A stretch of DNA of 64,000 nt from an uncultured Gammaproteobacteria bacterium (GTDB lineage Bacteria > Pseudomonadota > Gammaproteobacteria > Arenicellales > JAANXG01): contig CAMYKW010000007.1 of the NCBI GenBank assembly GCA_947259175.1, positions 51,836-115,835 on the forward strand. Reading direction: 5' to 3'. Under the pieces are notes generated by a model that was not told where the DNA came from, searched no databases, and was given only the letters and a program-made list of their open reading frames with translations. Positions within the stretch are counted from its first letter, which is position 1. Every line of letters begins with the position of its first letter. Positions 44,354-53,498 of this stretch are shown piece by piece. A program made the position numbers and the translations under genes.

Positions 44354-45328
44354 GTGCGCATACTGCTCATCACCATAGTCGCCGTGGCGCTGCTATTGCT
44401 GGCCGCCTACTACTGGATCGTCGACATGCCCGATGACGCCAGGCCCCACCGGCCGCAGACCCAGGCGGTGGACAGCGCCGATCTGCAGGGTCATGTGCGC
44501 ACACTCGCCGTATCCATCGGCGAGCGCCATGTTGGAACAATCGCGCAACTGAATAAAGCCGCCGATTATGTGTACCGCGAATTTGAACTTGCCGGCCTGG
44601 CGGTACGCAATCAAACCTATGACGCTTACGGAACTCAATTTCGCAACGTGATCGCTGAACTCAGCGGCGACACCGACAAGCTGGTTGTGGTCGGGGCGCA
44701 CTACGATTCGGTCCCCGGCTCCCCCGCCGCCAATGACAACGCCAGCGGCGTAGCGGCGTTGCTGAAATTGGCGGCGCTCAACGCCGGGCAACGGTTTCGC
44801 CACAGCATCCATTTCGTCGCCTTCGCCAATGAAGAACTCCCGCACGGTGAGACCGATGCGATGGGAAGCCTGGTATACGCAAGACATGCACGACAATACG
44901 GAAAACAAATTTCCGCCATGATTTCATTGGAAACCATCGGCTATTACACGGACGCGCCGAACTCGCAAAGATATCCCGTGCCGCTGTCGTGGTTGTATCC
45001 CGACCGGGGTGACTTCGTCGCGTTCGTGGGTAATCTGCGCTCCCGCGCGCTGGTGCGCACAGCCATTGCGAGCTTCCGCCGACACGCGAAAATCGCCTCG
45101 GAGGGCATCGCCGCGCCCGATCTGCTGCGGGACATCAACCGCTCGGACCATGCATCTTTCTGGCGACACGGCTACCCCGCGATCATGGTCACCGACACTG
45201 CGCCGTTTCGTTATCCCCATTACCACACTCCCCGGGACACCCCCGATAAGATCGATTTCACCCGCCTGGCCCAGGTGACCGCCGGCTTGAACCACGTACT
45301 CCGGGACTTGGCGGGTGGATCCCGCTGA
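44354..45328 (+). CDS. M28-family zinc aminopeptidase-like protein, membrane-anchored
   Basis: 324 residues, GTG start. An N-terminal hydrophobic segment (LLITIVAVALLLLAAYYWIV) is a signal anchor. The catalytic domain has the co-catalytic zinc ligands of M28 peptidases: VVVGAHYDSVPG (His, Asp), ANDNASGVAALLKLA, AFANEELP (Glu), and the late His in HYHTPRDTPDKIDF. Family members are aminopeptidases or glutaminyl cyclases. Its substrate is not indicated by neighbours. Confidence 0.9.
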   Translation: MRILLITIVAVALLLLAAYYWIVDMPDDARPHRPQTQAVDSADLQGHVRTLAVSIGERHVGTIAQLNKAADYVYREFELAGLAVRNQTYDAYGTQFRNVIAELSGDTDKLVVVGAHYDSVPGSPAANDNASGVAALLKLAALNAGQRFRHSIHFVAFANEELPHGETDAMGSLVYARHARQYGKQISAMISLETIGYYTDAPNSQRYPVPLSWLYPDRGDFVAFVGNLRSRALVRTAIASFRRHAKIASEGIAAPDLLRDINRSDHASFWRHGYPAIMVTDTAPFRYPHYHTPRDTPDKIDFTRLAQVTAGLNHVLRDLAGGSR

Positions 45329-45392
45329 GCTACCCATGCCGGCCGGCGTGTTATCCTTCCGCAATCCTAAGCACCCCCGGCGGCAACAGGTT

Positions 45393-45938
45393 ATGGGTCA
45401 TAGATTATCCAAGATTTACACCCGCACCGGTGATCAGGGCACGACCGGTCTCGCCGACGGCAGCCGGGTCGATAAAGATGACGCACGCATCGAGGCCATG
45501 GGTGCGGTGGATGAGTTGAACAACGCCGTCGGCGTTCTGTTGACGGAAACCATGAGCGAGGCGATCCGTGATTGTTTGCTGTCCATCCAGCACTCGCTGT
45601 TCGACCTGGGTGGGGAACTCAGCATACCGGGTCATCGCATGCTATCGCAGTCCAAAGTGGAAGAGATCGAGCGCCTGCTGGACGATTTCAATGCGCAACT
45701 TGATCCGCTGAAAGAGTTTATTCTTCCCGGCGGCAGCCGCGCGGCGGCACTGTGCCACGTTGCGCGCGGCATCTGCCGCCGTGCCGAGCGGCGGGTTGTC
45801 ACTTTGTCCAGGCTGTCCGACGACGTATCAACGATCTCCCGGCAATATCTAAATCGCCTCTCGGATCTGTTGTTCGTGCTGGCGCGGGCGCTGAACCGTG
45901 CCTCGAATCAGCCCGACGTTTTGTGGTCCCGGGACTGA
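45393..45938 (+). CDS. PduO-type ATP:cob(I)alamin adenosyltransferase
   Basis: Makes adenosylcobalamin from cob(I)alamin and ATP. I start at MGHRLSKIYTRTGDQGTTGL (ATG at 45393), 181 residues; the longer frame runs back into the M28 gene. The ATP motif RTGDQGTTGL, VDELNNAVGVLL, and FILPGGSRAAALCHVARGIC with RRAERRVVTL are all typical. The convergent neighbour is a BtuF-like protein, supporting a cobalamin salvage role. Confidence 0.95.
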   Translation: MGHRLSKIYTRTGDQGTTGLADGSRVDKDDARIEAMGAVDELNNAVGVLLTETMSEAIRDCLLSIQHSLFDLGGELSIPGHRMLSQSKVEEIERLLDDFNAQLDPLKEFILPGGSRAAALCHVARGICRRAERRVVTLSRLSDDVSTISRQYLNRLSDLLFVLARALNRASNQPDVLWSRD

Positions 45939-46014
45939 TCGGCATTGAGATACCGCGCTGTCTCCCACATTGTGTTGATTGTTCGCGGGACCGGTTTGCA
46001 GCGGCGAGTTAATT

Positions 46015-46047
46015 GATCGCGCTTGAAAAGCGCTCCCACAAAAAGCC
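46015..46047 (-). repeat. REP-like palindromic element
   Basis: On the minus strand TGTGGGAGCGCTTTTCAAG continues into CGCG, with a small hairpin GCGCTTTTCAAGCGC. It lies between two convergent genes. A related sequence with the same TGTGGGAGCG head lies at 62564-62592, also between convergent genes. Confidence 0.75.
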
Positions 46048-46063
46048 GCTGCTTGTAATCAGG

Positions 46064-46957
46064 TCAACCCGCACGCGCTCGATCGATCAAGCGGCACACC
46101 TGTGCCGCACCCTGAACCAACCTGGGGGTCTGGCGGTTGACCAGATCCGCATCGATGACATAGATGTGTTCGTGCTTCGCTGCTTTGAGGTCCTTCAGCC
46201 GCAACCATTTCTCACGAACCTGATCCACATTCGGCAGCGCCGAACTGATCAGGATGACATCCGCGTCGCGATTCATGACGTCCTCGATGCTCACGGTGGG
46301 CGCCAACAGTCGGTAATCATCGAACACATTCTCGCCGCCGCACAACGACACCAGCTCACTGATCATGTGGTCGCCGTTTATTGTCATCAGTGGCCGTTGC
46401 GACAGGAGATAAAAGACCGATTTCAACGCCCTTGACGCGTATCGTTCCCGAAGCCCAGCGACTTGCTCCCGTAATTGTGACGCTTGTATCAATCCTTCAC
46501 GAGGATCGCCGGTAATCTCTCCAAACACCTGGAGCAAACGTTCAACATCGGCGAAGCGGCGCGGTTCGGTAGCGAACACGGTGATTCCTAGCCGCTCCAG
46601 CCGCTCGATTACACGCCGGCCATTGCCGCTCAGCCAGGCAATCACCAGATCGGGCTGAAGACCCAGAACACGCTCAAAATCGACTCCCAGGGCATTCGCT
46701 ATCCTGGGCAGCGCCAACGCATCCGCCGGATAATCGCTGTACTCGGACACCGCCACCACTTGCGGCCCGGCGCCCACGGCAAACAGCAGCTCAGTGATAT
46801 TCGGTGCGAGACTGATTATCCGATGCGGCGGTTGTTCGAAGGTGAAGGTCAACCCGCGGTCATCCTCGACCTCGAACGCCCGCGCGGCGCCCCAGGGAGG
46901 CACGACAAACGCTGCGCTGACCAAAGCCAACGCAAGAACCCCGGCGCGACAGATCAC
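46064..46957 (-). CDS. BtuF-like periplasmic cobalamin/metal-chelate binding protein
   Basis: 297 residues, GTG start overlapping the ampD stop by 4 bp. Signal peptide (about 1-27, ending GAARAFE). The fold matches class III binding proteins: RIISLAPNITELLFAVGAGP, VVAVSEYSDYPADAL, RIANALGVDFERVLGLQPDL. The remaining part includes ELVSLCGGENVF. No BtuCD permease is adjacent. Linkage to a cobalamin adenosyltransferase favours cobalamin over heme or siderophore. Confidence 0.88.
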   Translation of the reverse strand: MICRAGVLALALVSAAFVVPPWGAARAFEVEDDRGLTFTFEQPPHRIISLAPNITELLFAVGAGPQVVAVSEYSDYPADALALPRIANALGVDFERVLGLQPDLVIAWLSGNGRRVIERLERLGITVFATEPRRFADVERLLQVFGEITGDPREGLIQASQLREQVAGLRERYASRALKSVFYLLSQRPLMTINGDHMISELVSLCGGENVFDDYRLLAPTVSIEDVMNRDADVILISSALPNVDQVREKWLRLKDLKAAKHEHIYVIDADLVNRQTPRLVQGAAQVCRLIDRARAG

Positions 46958-47523
46958 GGCTCCGTCCGCCAGCCGTCGTTTGTGATGCCGCGGTAGCGCT
47001 TCCAGTCGAAATACGGCCCCGGATCGGTCTTTCGCGCGGGGGCGACATCGCAGTGACCCACGAGATTGGCGGCGTCGATTCCCGGATAGACAGCGGTCAG
47101 CACCCGTGTCAGTTCGATCAAGGTTTGATATTGTCGCTCAGCGAAAGGCTGATCGTCGGCCCCTTCCAGTTCAACGCCGATTGAAAAATCGTTGACATCA
47201 CAACGGCCGTGATGCTCGGAAACTCCTGCGTGCCATGCGCGCATATGCGTGGCCACGAACTGCAGCAATTCACCGTCTCTGCGAATAAGAAAATGAGCCG
47301 AGACCTTCAGATGCTGGATTTTATGAAAATATGGATGCCGTGATCCGTCGAGGCAGTTACAGAAGAAAGCCTCGATGTCATTACCCCCGTAACGATGCGG
47401 CGGCAGACTGATACAGTGAATCACCAATAAGTCCACTTCGGCGCCCTCCGGGCGCGCATCGCAATTGGGCGACGCGACGAAACGCGCCTCTGTCACTTGT
47501 CCCGTGTCCAGATTCAAACGCAC
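46954..47523 (-). CDS. ampD: AmpD, 1,6-anhydro-N-acetylmuramyl-L-alanine amidase
   Basis: Cytoplasmic zinc amidase of peptidoglycan recycling. I place the start at the GTG at 47521-47523, which has AAGGAGCC before it, giving 189 residues (E. coli 183). The longer frame adds non-family residues. Motifs: SPNCDARPEGAEVDLLVIHC with the first zinc His, SAHFLIRRDGELLQFV, HAGVSEHHGRCDVNDFSIGV, and the C-terminal zinc His/Asp region VGHCDVAPARKTDPGPYFDW. Coupled to the BtuF-like gene. Confidence 0.95.
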   Translation of the reverse strand: MRLNLDTGQVTEARFVASPNCDARPEGAEVDLLVIHCISLPPHRYGGNDIEAFFCNCLDGSRHPYFHKIQHLKVSAHFLIRRDGELLQFVATHMRAWHAGVSEHHGRCDVNDFSIGVELEGADDQPFAERQYQTLIELTRVLTAVYPGIDAANLVGHCDVAPARKTDPGPYFDWKRYRGITNDGWRTEP

Positions 47524-47789
47524 AATTGGCTCCTTGTTTGTTGGTCTATTCGCGCCGGCGGACATCCGCGGCAACGACCGTTAGTCTTTCGGGTACCGTT
47601 CATACCAAAGGCGCTACCGTTTGGCGCCTAAACTGAAGCGGTCATCCACCCAACATCACCAATTATCGCTGTTTACCGGGCCGGTTTCATCAGACGAACG
47701 GTTCGTTTGCAACGACACCTATAAAGTCTTGCATGGTTCCGGTAAAGTACTATTTATTGTTATTCGTCTATCCCGTGGATGGAGAGGCC

Positions 47790-48575
47790 ATGTCGCCCCA
47801 GTCCGTGTCCCAATTCGTGCAGCGTTATCCAGGCGTCGAGGGATTCTATTTTATCAACCGCAGCGCGGACTTGGGTTTCATTCGCGTTGCGGACGCTAGA
47901 CCGATCAAAGAGACGTTTCCCCAGCTGCACGACCGTCGATTCGTGCGGCAACACCCTAACTTCGTACCGCAACTTGAGAATTTCCTGCGCGACCTGCAGG
48001 AACTCTCATTTGCGTATTTGAACGGCTCTGAGACCGGTATGGAACTCGGCTATGTCCTTCCAGCGGGCGACAACAACCACGAATGGCAGACTGCAACGCT
48101 CGTATTGCACGAATGGGTCAGCGACGCAATACGGCAGGATCAGGACGAAAAAAGCCAACTCGGTGTGTCGGAACGAGTGACAAACAGTGCCACAATAGAC
48201 AATCTCCAGGGTGCGTGCAGCATCCATCGCGGATTGAATTTTCTCGTCAATTATACGAACCCTTTGGGAGAACACGCCTATTTCCCCGCGTTGTTCTTCC
48301 AGACTAACCGCACCGTCGATGACCCACCAACGGCGGACGAGGTAGAACGCCGCCAGGAGCCGGGCTTGCGGGTCGTCAATCTGCTGTGGCGAAGCGAGAC
48401 CTCCGAGCACGGGTCCGCTCCCCACCATCGCTTGATCTTCGACATGTTGCGCCGCAATCTCGAGATCCGCGCCACTATCGCCCGTGACCGGCACCCGATG
48501 GTCGACACTAAAGCTATCGATGCGGTGCCGGCGCCACCAAACCTTACTGGCGCCGACCAGCCGACTCAGCAATAA
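47790..48575 (+). CDS. Uncharacterised cytosolic protein
   Basis: ATG at 47790 with GGAGAGG upstream (261 residues); an in-frame ATG at 47733 lacks a ribosome site. No signal peptide or membrane segment. It has mixed alpha/beta composition with RYPGVEGFYFINRSADLGFI, then RQHPNFVPQLENFLRDLQEL and LNFLVNYTNPLGEHAYFPAL. A low-complexity Pro/Thr tail follows. No motif I recognise; it stands alone between ampD (divergent) and the cytochrome region. Confidence 0.65.
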   Translation: MSPQSVSQFVQRYPGVEGFYFINRSADLGFIRVADARPIKETFPQLHDRRFVRQHPNFVPQLENFLRDLQELSFAYLNGSETGMELGYVLPAGDNNHEWQTATLVLHEWVSDAIRQDQDEKSQLGVSERVTNSATIDNLQGACSIHRGLNFLVNYTNPLGEHAYFPALFFQTNRTVDDPPTADEVERRQEPGLRVVNLLWRSETSEHGSAPHHRLIFDMLRRNLEIRATIARDRHPMVDTKAIDAVPAPPNLTGADQPTQQ

Positions 48576-48710
48576 TCGCGGCCCCGCCCCTGTTGTTGCC
48601 GGGCGAATTGCCGCAACTTAGCCGTACTACCAGCGGAAAAGACCCGAGGATGCGCCGTGGTGTGTTGCCAACATCGGGGGCGGGACCGCATTTCAGCTTC
48701 GGCTCGAGCC

Positions 48711-48752
48711 TTGACTTAGGTCACGGAAGTTGAAAGATGCTTGCGCTATACA
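48711..48752 (+). promoter_or_regulatory. Candidate FNR/DNR-type class II promoter
   Basis: TTGAC-TTAG-GTCAC (48711-48724) matches the CRP/FNR-family half-sites (TTGAC/GTCAA type) with one mismatch. The -10-like TATACA (48747-48752) is placed so that the site centre falls at -41.5 relative to the predicted start (48759), the geometry of class II activation. It points towards the cytochrome genes, but the first lies about 430 bp on. Confidence 0.55.
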
Positions 48753-48758
48753 GGCTCA

Positions 48759-49186
48759 CCCGGGCTGGACAGCCGTATAACAAGTAACAGAAAATTCGGG
48801 GTTTACGGCTGTTTTCGCCTCACCCCATCAGTTCGCGGTGCGAACAAACCGGGTGCGGAGCGGATTTCCGGCTCGCGCTGGAGTGAATTGCAGCAGCAGG
48901 GCGCATACAATAATCGGATACTCGGCTTCCGGCGGAATTCCAGGAACATCGACAACAACGGGCGGCGAGAACAAAACACACGTAATCGAGCCTCCGTGTC
49001 GATTAATCCACGGTACGCTGGAAGCCGAAACAAATCCGGCTGGCTATCGCTGTTTAAGGTCTCTGCGTCTTCCATTCTTGCTTCGCCTTTGGCGGCAGCG
49101 GTCGAAAGTAGAATGATGGAGAAGTTAACCGCCGACGCCAAGGTTGCGGGATGGGTAGCATGCGGCAAAAAGGCAGCATTGAGAAA
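48759..49186 (+). other. Long non-coding leader before the cytochrome genes
   Basis: About 430 bp from the predicted start to the first cytochrome codon. Frames of 92-151 codons cross it on both strands, but their composition (Arg, Ser, Asn, Gly-rich, no conserved pattern) is not protein-like. I could not recognise a riboswitch or terminator by eye. Confidence 0.45.
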
Positions 49187-49348
49187 ATGGGTATAGCGAA
49201 AAAAATAGCAGGGATTCTTGCGTGTGTCGTCCTGTTAACGGCGGCTCCGGATACGTGGTTGGGGGACGCTCACGCCCAGGTGGGCCTCAACAGCGAAGCG
49301 CCGAGCGGGGGCGAGGACGCGAAGCCCAAGAATGAACTGTGCTTGGTG
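49187..49348 (+). other. Displaced signal peptide and first-heme segment of the multiheme cytochrome (out of frame)
   Basis: Translates as GIAKKIAGILACVVLLTAAP and then NELCLVSPVRG. It is a good Sec signal (about 1-31) followed by what should be the first CxxCH. The rest of the cytochrome continues in another frame from 49336. See the cytochrome entry and the related finding. Confidence 0.65.
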
Positions 49349-51144
49349 AGCCCGGTGAGGGGGCGATGCGTAAACTCTACGTTTCCCCGGAACTGTTCAA
49401 GCAAAGCGTGCATTCGCGGCGGGCTTGCGTGGACTGTCATTGGGATATCGTGCGGATCCCCCATCGCAGAAACGAGAAACGGGATGCGGTGAATTGTATT
49501 ACCTGCCATCTCGACACCATGGCGCAACAAAATGAAGAAGGCGTAAAAGAGTATAAGCGCGTGGATGTGGTGATCGATAAGATCAAGAGCTACATGGGCT
49601 CGATCCACGCCCGCCCGAGCAAGCACGACCTTTCCAAACCCAATGCCTACTGCTCTGACTGCCACAATCCCCACACTTTTGCGCCGCTGGGCACCAAGGC
49701 CCGTTGGGACTTCAGATTAACCATCCCCGATGTTTGCGGTAAGTGTCACGACGACGTCAAGAAGACATACTTGACCTCGGTACATGGCCAAGAGGTAGCG
49801 CAGGAAAGTAATCCCAATGCGGCGGTATGCGTCGATTGCCACACCACCCACGAAATCGAATCTCCCGGCATAGACGAGACCAAGCTTGCGATTACCGCCA
49901 ATTGCGGAAACTGCCACGGCCAACAGCTAAAGACATACATGGGCACTTACCACGGTCAAGTTACCACACTGGGTTATGCCTACACGGCCAAATGCTTCGA
50001 TTGCCATGGAGATCACAAGATTAAGCGGGTGAAAGATGAAGCATCAAAGATGCACGTCAATAACCGTCTAGATACCTGTCGCAACTGCCATGAAGACGCC
50101 ACGCAAGGATTCGTAAGTTTTCACCCGCACGGAAATGCCCACGACTTCGACCGCTATCCATTCATGTGGATTGCATCCAAGTTCATGATCGGTCTGCTGA
50201 TCGGGGTGTTCGCTTTCTTCTGGCTGCACTCCGCGCTTTGGTTTTACCGGGAATACCAAGACCGCAAGGAAGGCAAGACCGCGCCTCACGTAGAACTGGA
50301 TAAACTGCCCAAGACCGACAAGACATACGTGAGACGCTGGAGTCTCAGCTGGCGGATTTCTCATCTATTACTGGCGCTGGCGGTAATGACTTTGGTGCTT
50401 ACCGGCACCTCGGCGCTGTTCGCGGAAAGCGCCTGGGCGCAGACGGTCATGCACACCATCGGCGGACCGAAAATCGCGGCACTCATGCACCGTATTGCCG
50501 CTTTGACCTTTATCACCCTGTTTTTCGGACACTTGGTATTCTTCGCCTACTACATCACCAAGAACCGCAATACCTGGCGATGGTTCGGACCCAATTCCCT
50601 GGTACCGAACCTTGATGACCTCAAACAAGCCGCGGCGATGTTCCAATGGTTTTTCGGCTTGGCGCCGAGACCGGTGTTCGACCGCTGGGCCTATTGGGAG
50701 AAGTTCGATTACTGGGCGCCGTTCTGGGGCATGGCAATCATCGGAATCAGCGGCGCGATGCTGTGGTTTCCCGCGGTAACCGCTTCGGTGCTTCCCGGGT
50801 GGGTGTTCAATGTGGCCACCATCGTGCACGGCGAAGAGGCTTTCCTGGCCGCGGTATTCTTGTTTTCGGTGCACTTCTTCAACGTCCACTTCCGCCCGGA
50901 CAAGCTGCCGCAGGACATCGTCATGTTCACCGGCGTAATGCCGCTGGAAGAATACAAACACGAGCACACCCTGGAATATAAGCGCCTGCTGGAGCGCGGA
51001 GAGCTCGACAAATATCTAGTAGATGCGCCGTCGCGTCCCATGACCCTGGGGTCCAAGATTCTAGGCGCCGGCTTGATCCTCATCGGAGTCACATTGCTGG
51101 TGTTGGTGCTGGTTGGCTTCTGGGAAAATGTGATAATGGCATGA
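49339..51144 (+). CDS. Multiheme cytochrome c fused to a cytochrome b-type membrane domain (frameshifted N terminus)
   Basis: 601 residues in this frame. Eight CxxCH motifs in the first 270 residues: CVDCH, CITCH, CSDCH, CGKCH, CVDCH, CGNCH, CFDCH, CRNCH. There follow a linker and at least five hydrophobic helices with paired His for b-heme: WRISHLLLALAVMTLVLTGT, MHRIAALTFITLFFGHLVFF, then HGEEAFLAAVFLFSVHFFNV. The cytochrome b/c fusion suggests quinol oxidation linked to periplasmic electron transfer. The frame opens only at 49336, while a fitting signal peptide is in frame 2 at 49187, so the 5' part is broken or misread. Confidence 0.85.
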   Translation: MLGEPGEGAMRKLYVSPELFKQSVHSRRACVDCHWDIVRIPHRRNEKRDAVNCITCHLDTMAQQNEEGVKEYKRVDVVIDKIKSYMGSIHARPSKHDLSKPNAYCSDCHNPHTFAPLGTKARWDFRLTIPDVCGKCHDDVKKTYLTSVHGQEVAQESNPNAAVCVDCHTTHEIESPGIDETKLAITANCGNCHGQQLKTYMGTYHGQVTTLGYAYTAKCFDCHGDHKIKRVKDEASKMHVNNRLDTCRNCHEDATQGFVSFHPHGNAHDFDRYPFMWIASKFMIGLLIGVFAFFWLHSALWFYREYQDRKEGKTAPHVELDKLPKTDKTYVRRWSLSWRISHLLLALAVMTLVLTGTSALFAESAWAQTVMHTIGGPKIAALMHRIAALTFITLFFGHLVFFAYYITKNRNTWRWFGPNSLVPNLDDLKQAAAMFQWFFGLAPRPVFDRWAYWEKFDYWAPFWGMAIIGISGAMLWFPAVTASVLPGWVFNVATIVHGEEAFLAAVFLFSVHFFNVHFRPDKLPQDIVMFTGVMPLEEYKHEHTLEYKRLLERGELDKYLVDAPSRPMTLGSKILGAGLILIGVTLLVLVLVGFWENVIMA

Positions 51145-51389
51145 GGCGTTTTCCGGAGCCCAACGCTGGGAAATGCCCGGGACCGCCCGGCGAGCCAATC
51201 CGGGTGTCGATCGCGGCGCGGGGTGGCGGCGATCATCCGCTGCGGCGATAACAGCAGAACGACGGCGGCGGACGTACATATTGCGACATTCTCTTTCGTT
51301 GTGCGATGATGAATTGTGCTTATGCCGACTTACCGCTCAGCTCGAGCCATGGACCACAAAGCCGCATGTTTGAACCTCGAGGATATTCG

Positions 51390-52502
51390 ATGAGACATCT
51401 TGCTCTAATTGCGTTACTACCCCTGCTACTGGTTGCCTGTGCAGACAAACCGGAATCAAAAACCGCGCAGCCTGATGTCAAAGCCGGTAAGTCGCTGGCG
51501 GCGGCGCATTGTGCGGGGTGCCACGGGCTGGATGGTAAGGGCGTGGCGCCGGGCATACCGCACCTGGCGGCGCAAGTGGATGAATACCTCTTCGAATCGC
51601 TAGTCGCATACCGAGACGGGAAACGCACCCACGCGGCATTGCGCGACATGACAAAAGAATTGAGCACCCAACAGATGCATGACGTGGTCGCGTTTTATTC
51701 CAGCCTGCCACCGGTTGAACGCGGGGACACCCGGAAAGAGATTACTCTGTCTCCGTACGAGAAGGGTAAAGCGTTGTCCAAGTCATGCGCCAGATGCCAT
51801 GGCCAGGACGGTAACGCCACCGCGCCGGGTATGCCGAGCCTCGCGGGCCAGCAGCCCCGCTACTTTGTGGCCGCCACGCAGGCCTATCTTCACGGCACGC
51901 GGAATATCGAAACCATGGAAACCATGCTGCGCGGATTGAGCAAATTGGAAATGGAAAACCTGGCGGTATATTACGCCTCCCAGACCCCGGTCCGGCGGGG
52001 CAAGCCGGAAGTCGGCGACCCGCAAGCCGGTGAGCCGCTTACCGCACGCTGTGGCGGCTGCCATGGGGCGCATGGTGTGAGTCACGATGCAATGACCCCG
52101 ACCCTCGCGGGACAGGACGCACAGTACCTGGTGGCCGCTATCAAGGCATATCGCGACCAGACGCGAGTCCACGACGTCATGCTCGATGACAACACCGATC
52201 AGGAGATCGCGGACATTGCCGCGTACTATGCGACGCAAGAATCCATCGCAGCGGAAACCGGTCCCATGACGGTGAAGGACTTGTCCGCCAAATGCGACCG
52301 TTGCCACGCGCCCGGTATCGAGAACCCGGCTATGGCGATCCCGAAGATCCATGGACAGAATCGCGACTATCTAATCCGGTCGCTGCGCGCGTATCGCGAC
52401 GGCAAACGCGGCAGCTCACTGATGCACAACATGAGCTTGCCCTACAGTGAGGCCATTATCGAGAGTGTCGCCTCGCTGTATGCCAATCAAGACGCCAGAT
52501 GA
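51390..52502 (+). CDS. Tetraheme cytochrome c lipoprotein (c553/c4-like repeats)
   Basis: I start at MRHLALIALLPLLLVACADK (ATG at 51390, GAGGAT just upstream), 370 residues. The lipobox LLVAC gives Cys17. Four c-type domains of about 90 residues each carry one CxxCH (CAGCH, CARCH, CGGCH, CDRCH) and the distal Met region (for example MPSLAGQQ and TPTLAGQDAQYL). A periplasmic electron carrier; it may accept electrons from the multiheme cytochrome before it. Confidence 0.92.
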   Translation: MRHLALIALLPLLLVACADKPESKTAQPDVKAGKSLAAAHCAGCHGLDGKGVAPGIPHLAAQVDEYLFESLVAYRDGKRTHAALRDMTKELSTQQMHDVVAFYSSLPPVERGDTRKEITLSPYEKGKALSKSCARCHGQDGNATAPGMPSLAGQQPRYFVAATQAYLHGTRNIETMETMLRGLSKLEMENLAVYYASQTPVRRGKPEVGDPQAGEPLTARCGGCHGAHGVSHDAMTPTLAGQDAQYLVAAIKAYRDQTRVHDVMLDDNTDQEIADIAAYYATQESIAAETGPMTVKDLSAKCDRCHAPGIENPAMAIPKIHGQNRDYLIRSLRAYRDGKRGSSLMHNMSLPYSEAIIESVASLYANQDAR

Positions 52503-52808
52503 GCAGGTGCGGCGAACGCGACAGCAGGTAAACCGAGCTTGCTCTGGGGTGATGCAGTAAATCAACGCCGCAGAATCGGCGGTTGGACAGAATAACAACA
52601 CCCCGCCGAGACATCGCGAGCCGGCAGCGAAGAACCGCCGCCGAAGGAGTAGGAGGCACCAGGGATCGTATCCAGACCCGGGTTACGCCGATCTATACGG
52701 CGCTCCAACCCGGCCCCAACACGACAGGATACGGCAGTAACGGAGACCAGAGCAGAGCGGCTGGCGCTTTGGTATGCCCGATAACTTATCGCCGCGGAGT
52801 ATGTAAAC
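52503..52808 (+). other. Intergenic region between the cytochrome genes
   Basis: 306 bp with no convincing frame, promoter or terminator. A short frame on the plus strand (52583 on) is not protein-like. Confidence 0.45.
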
Positions 52809-53471
52809 ATGAAGACTTTGGTATGGATAATCGGTTTGGCGATTACGGTCGCTGTTGTTTTTACGCAGGTAAGCCGCGGCGCCAAGACCTCCACCGCCTC
52901 GGAATCGGTGTCGTCGTCAACCGTGGACAATTCCCCAACGCCGGAGGTCGTCGCACAATGCGCCAACTGCCACGGGAAGGACGGGGTCAGCAATATTCGT
53001 TACGTTCCCCACCTCGCCGGACAGCGCAGGGAATACCTGGTTACCCAGTTGCGTGCGTTTCAGGGCAACATGCGGAAGAATCCCGGCATGCACGCGGTAG
53101 TGCAGCCCCTCACCGAAAAATCCATCAATGATATCGCGGCGTTCTATTGGGCACAGGGGCAAACCAAACGCACCGAGTCAGACGGTGGATCGTCGGTAAC
53201 GCTGAAACCGAAATTCGCCGAACTGGTTGAAAAATGCGATCGCTGTCATGAGGCGAACGAGTTCAATCAAGAGGCTATTCAACAATACCCCATCCTGGCG
53301 GGACAAAGGCAAGAATATCTTGCTCACGAGATGCGTGACTTTCAAAGCAAACACATGCGGGAAAACGAGATGATGTATGCGATGACCGATATACTGATCG
53401 GTGAGGAGGTCGACAAGCTCGCTGAGTACTACGAAAACCGGCGCTCTACCGAGCGCGTCGGACGCCGCTGA
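52809..53471 (+). CDS. Diheme cytochrome c, signal-anchored
   Basis: 220 residues with an N-terminal hydrophobic segment (VWIIGLAITVAVVFTQV) that may be uncleaved, then a Ser/Thr linker. Two c-type domains follow with CANCH and CDRCH and the LAGQRREYLVTQL / LAGQRQEYLAHEM pair typical of c4/c553 repeats. Third gene of the cytochrome group. Confidence 0.92.
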   Translation: MKTLVWIIGLAITVAVVFTQVSRGAKTSTASESVSSSTVDNSPTPEVVAQCANCHGKDGVSNIRYVPHLAGQRREYLVTQLRAFQGNMRKNPGMHAVVQPLTEKSINDIAAFYWAQGQTKRTESDGGSSVTLKPKFAELVEKCDRCHEANEFNQEAIQQYPILAGQRQEYLAHEMRDFQSKHMRENEMMYAMTDILIGEEVDKLAEYYENRRSTERVGRR

Positions 53472-53498
53472 AGCAGATACTGCGATTGCAAGTCAAAA

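Noticed and set aside
46958..47575. Cobalamin riboswitch upstream of the BtuF-like gene
   Set aside because: The gene is coupled to ampD by a 4-bp overlap, with no leader; no B12-box-like sequence was seen.
48741..49196. 151-codon frame upstream of the cytochromes
   Set aside because: Arg/Ser/Asn-rich, no conserved pattern, overlapped by an equally long antisense frame, and it would contradict the signal-peptide reading at 49187.
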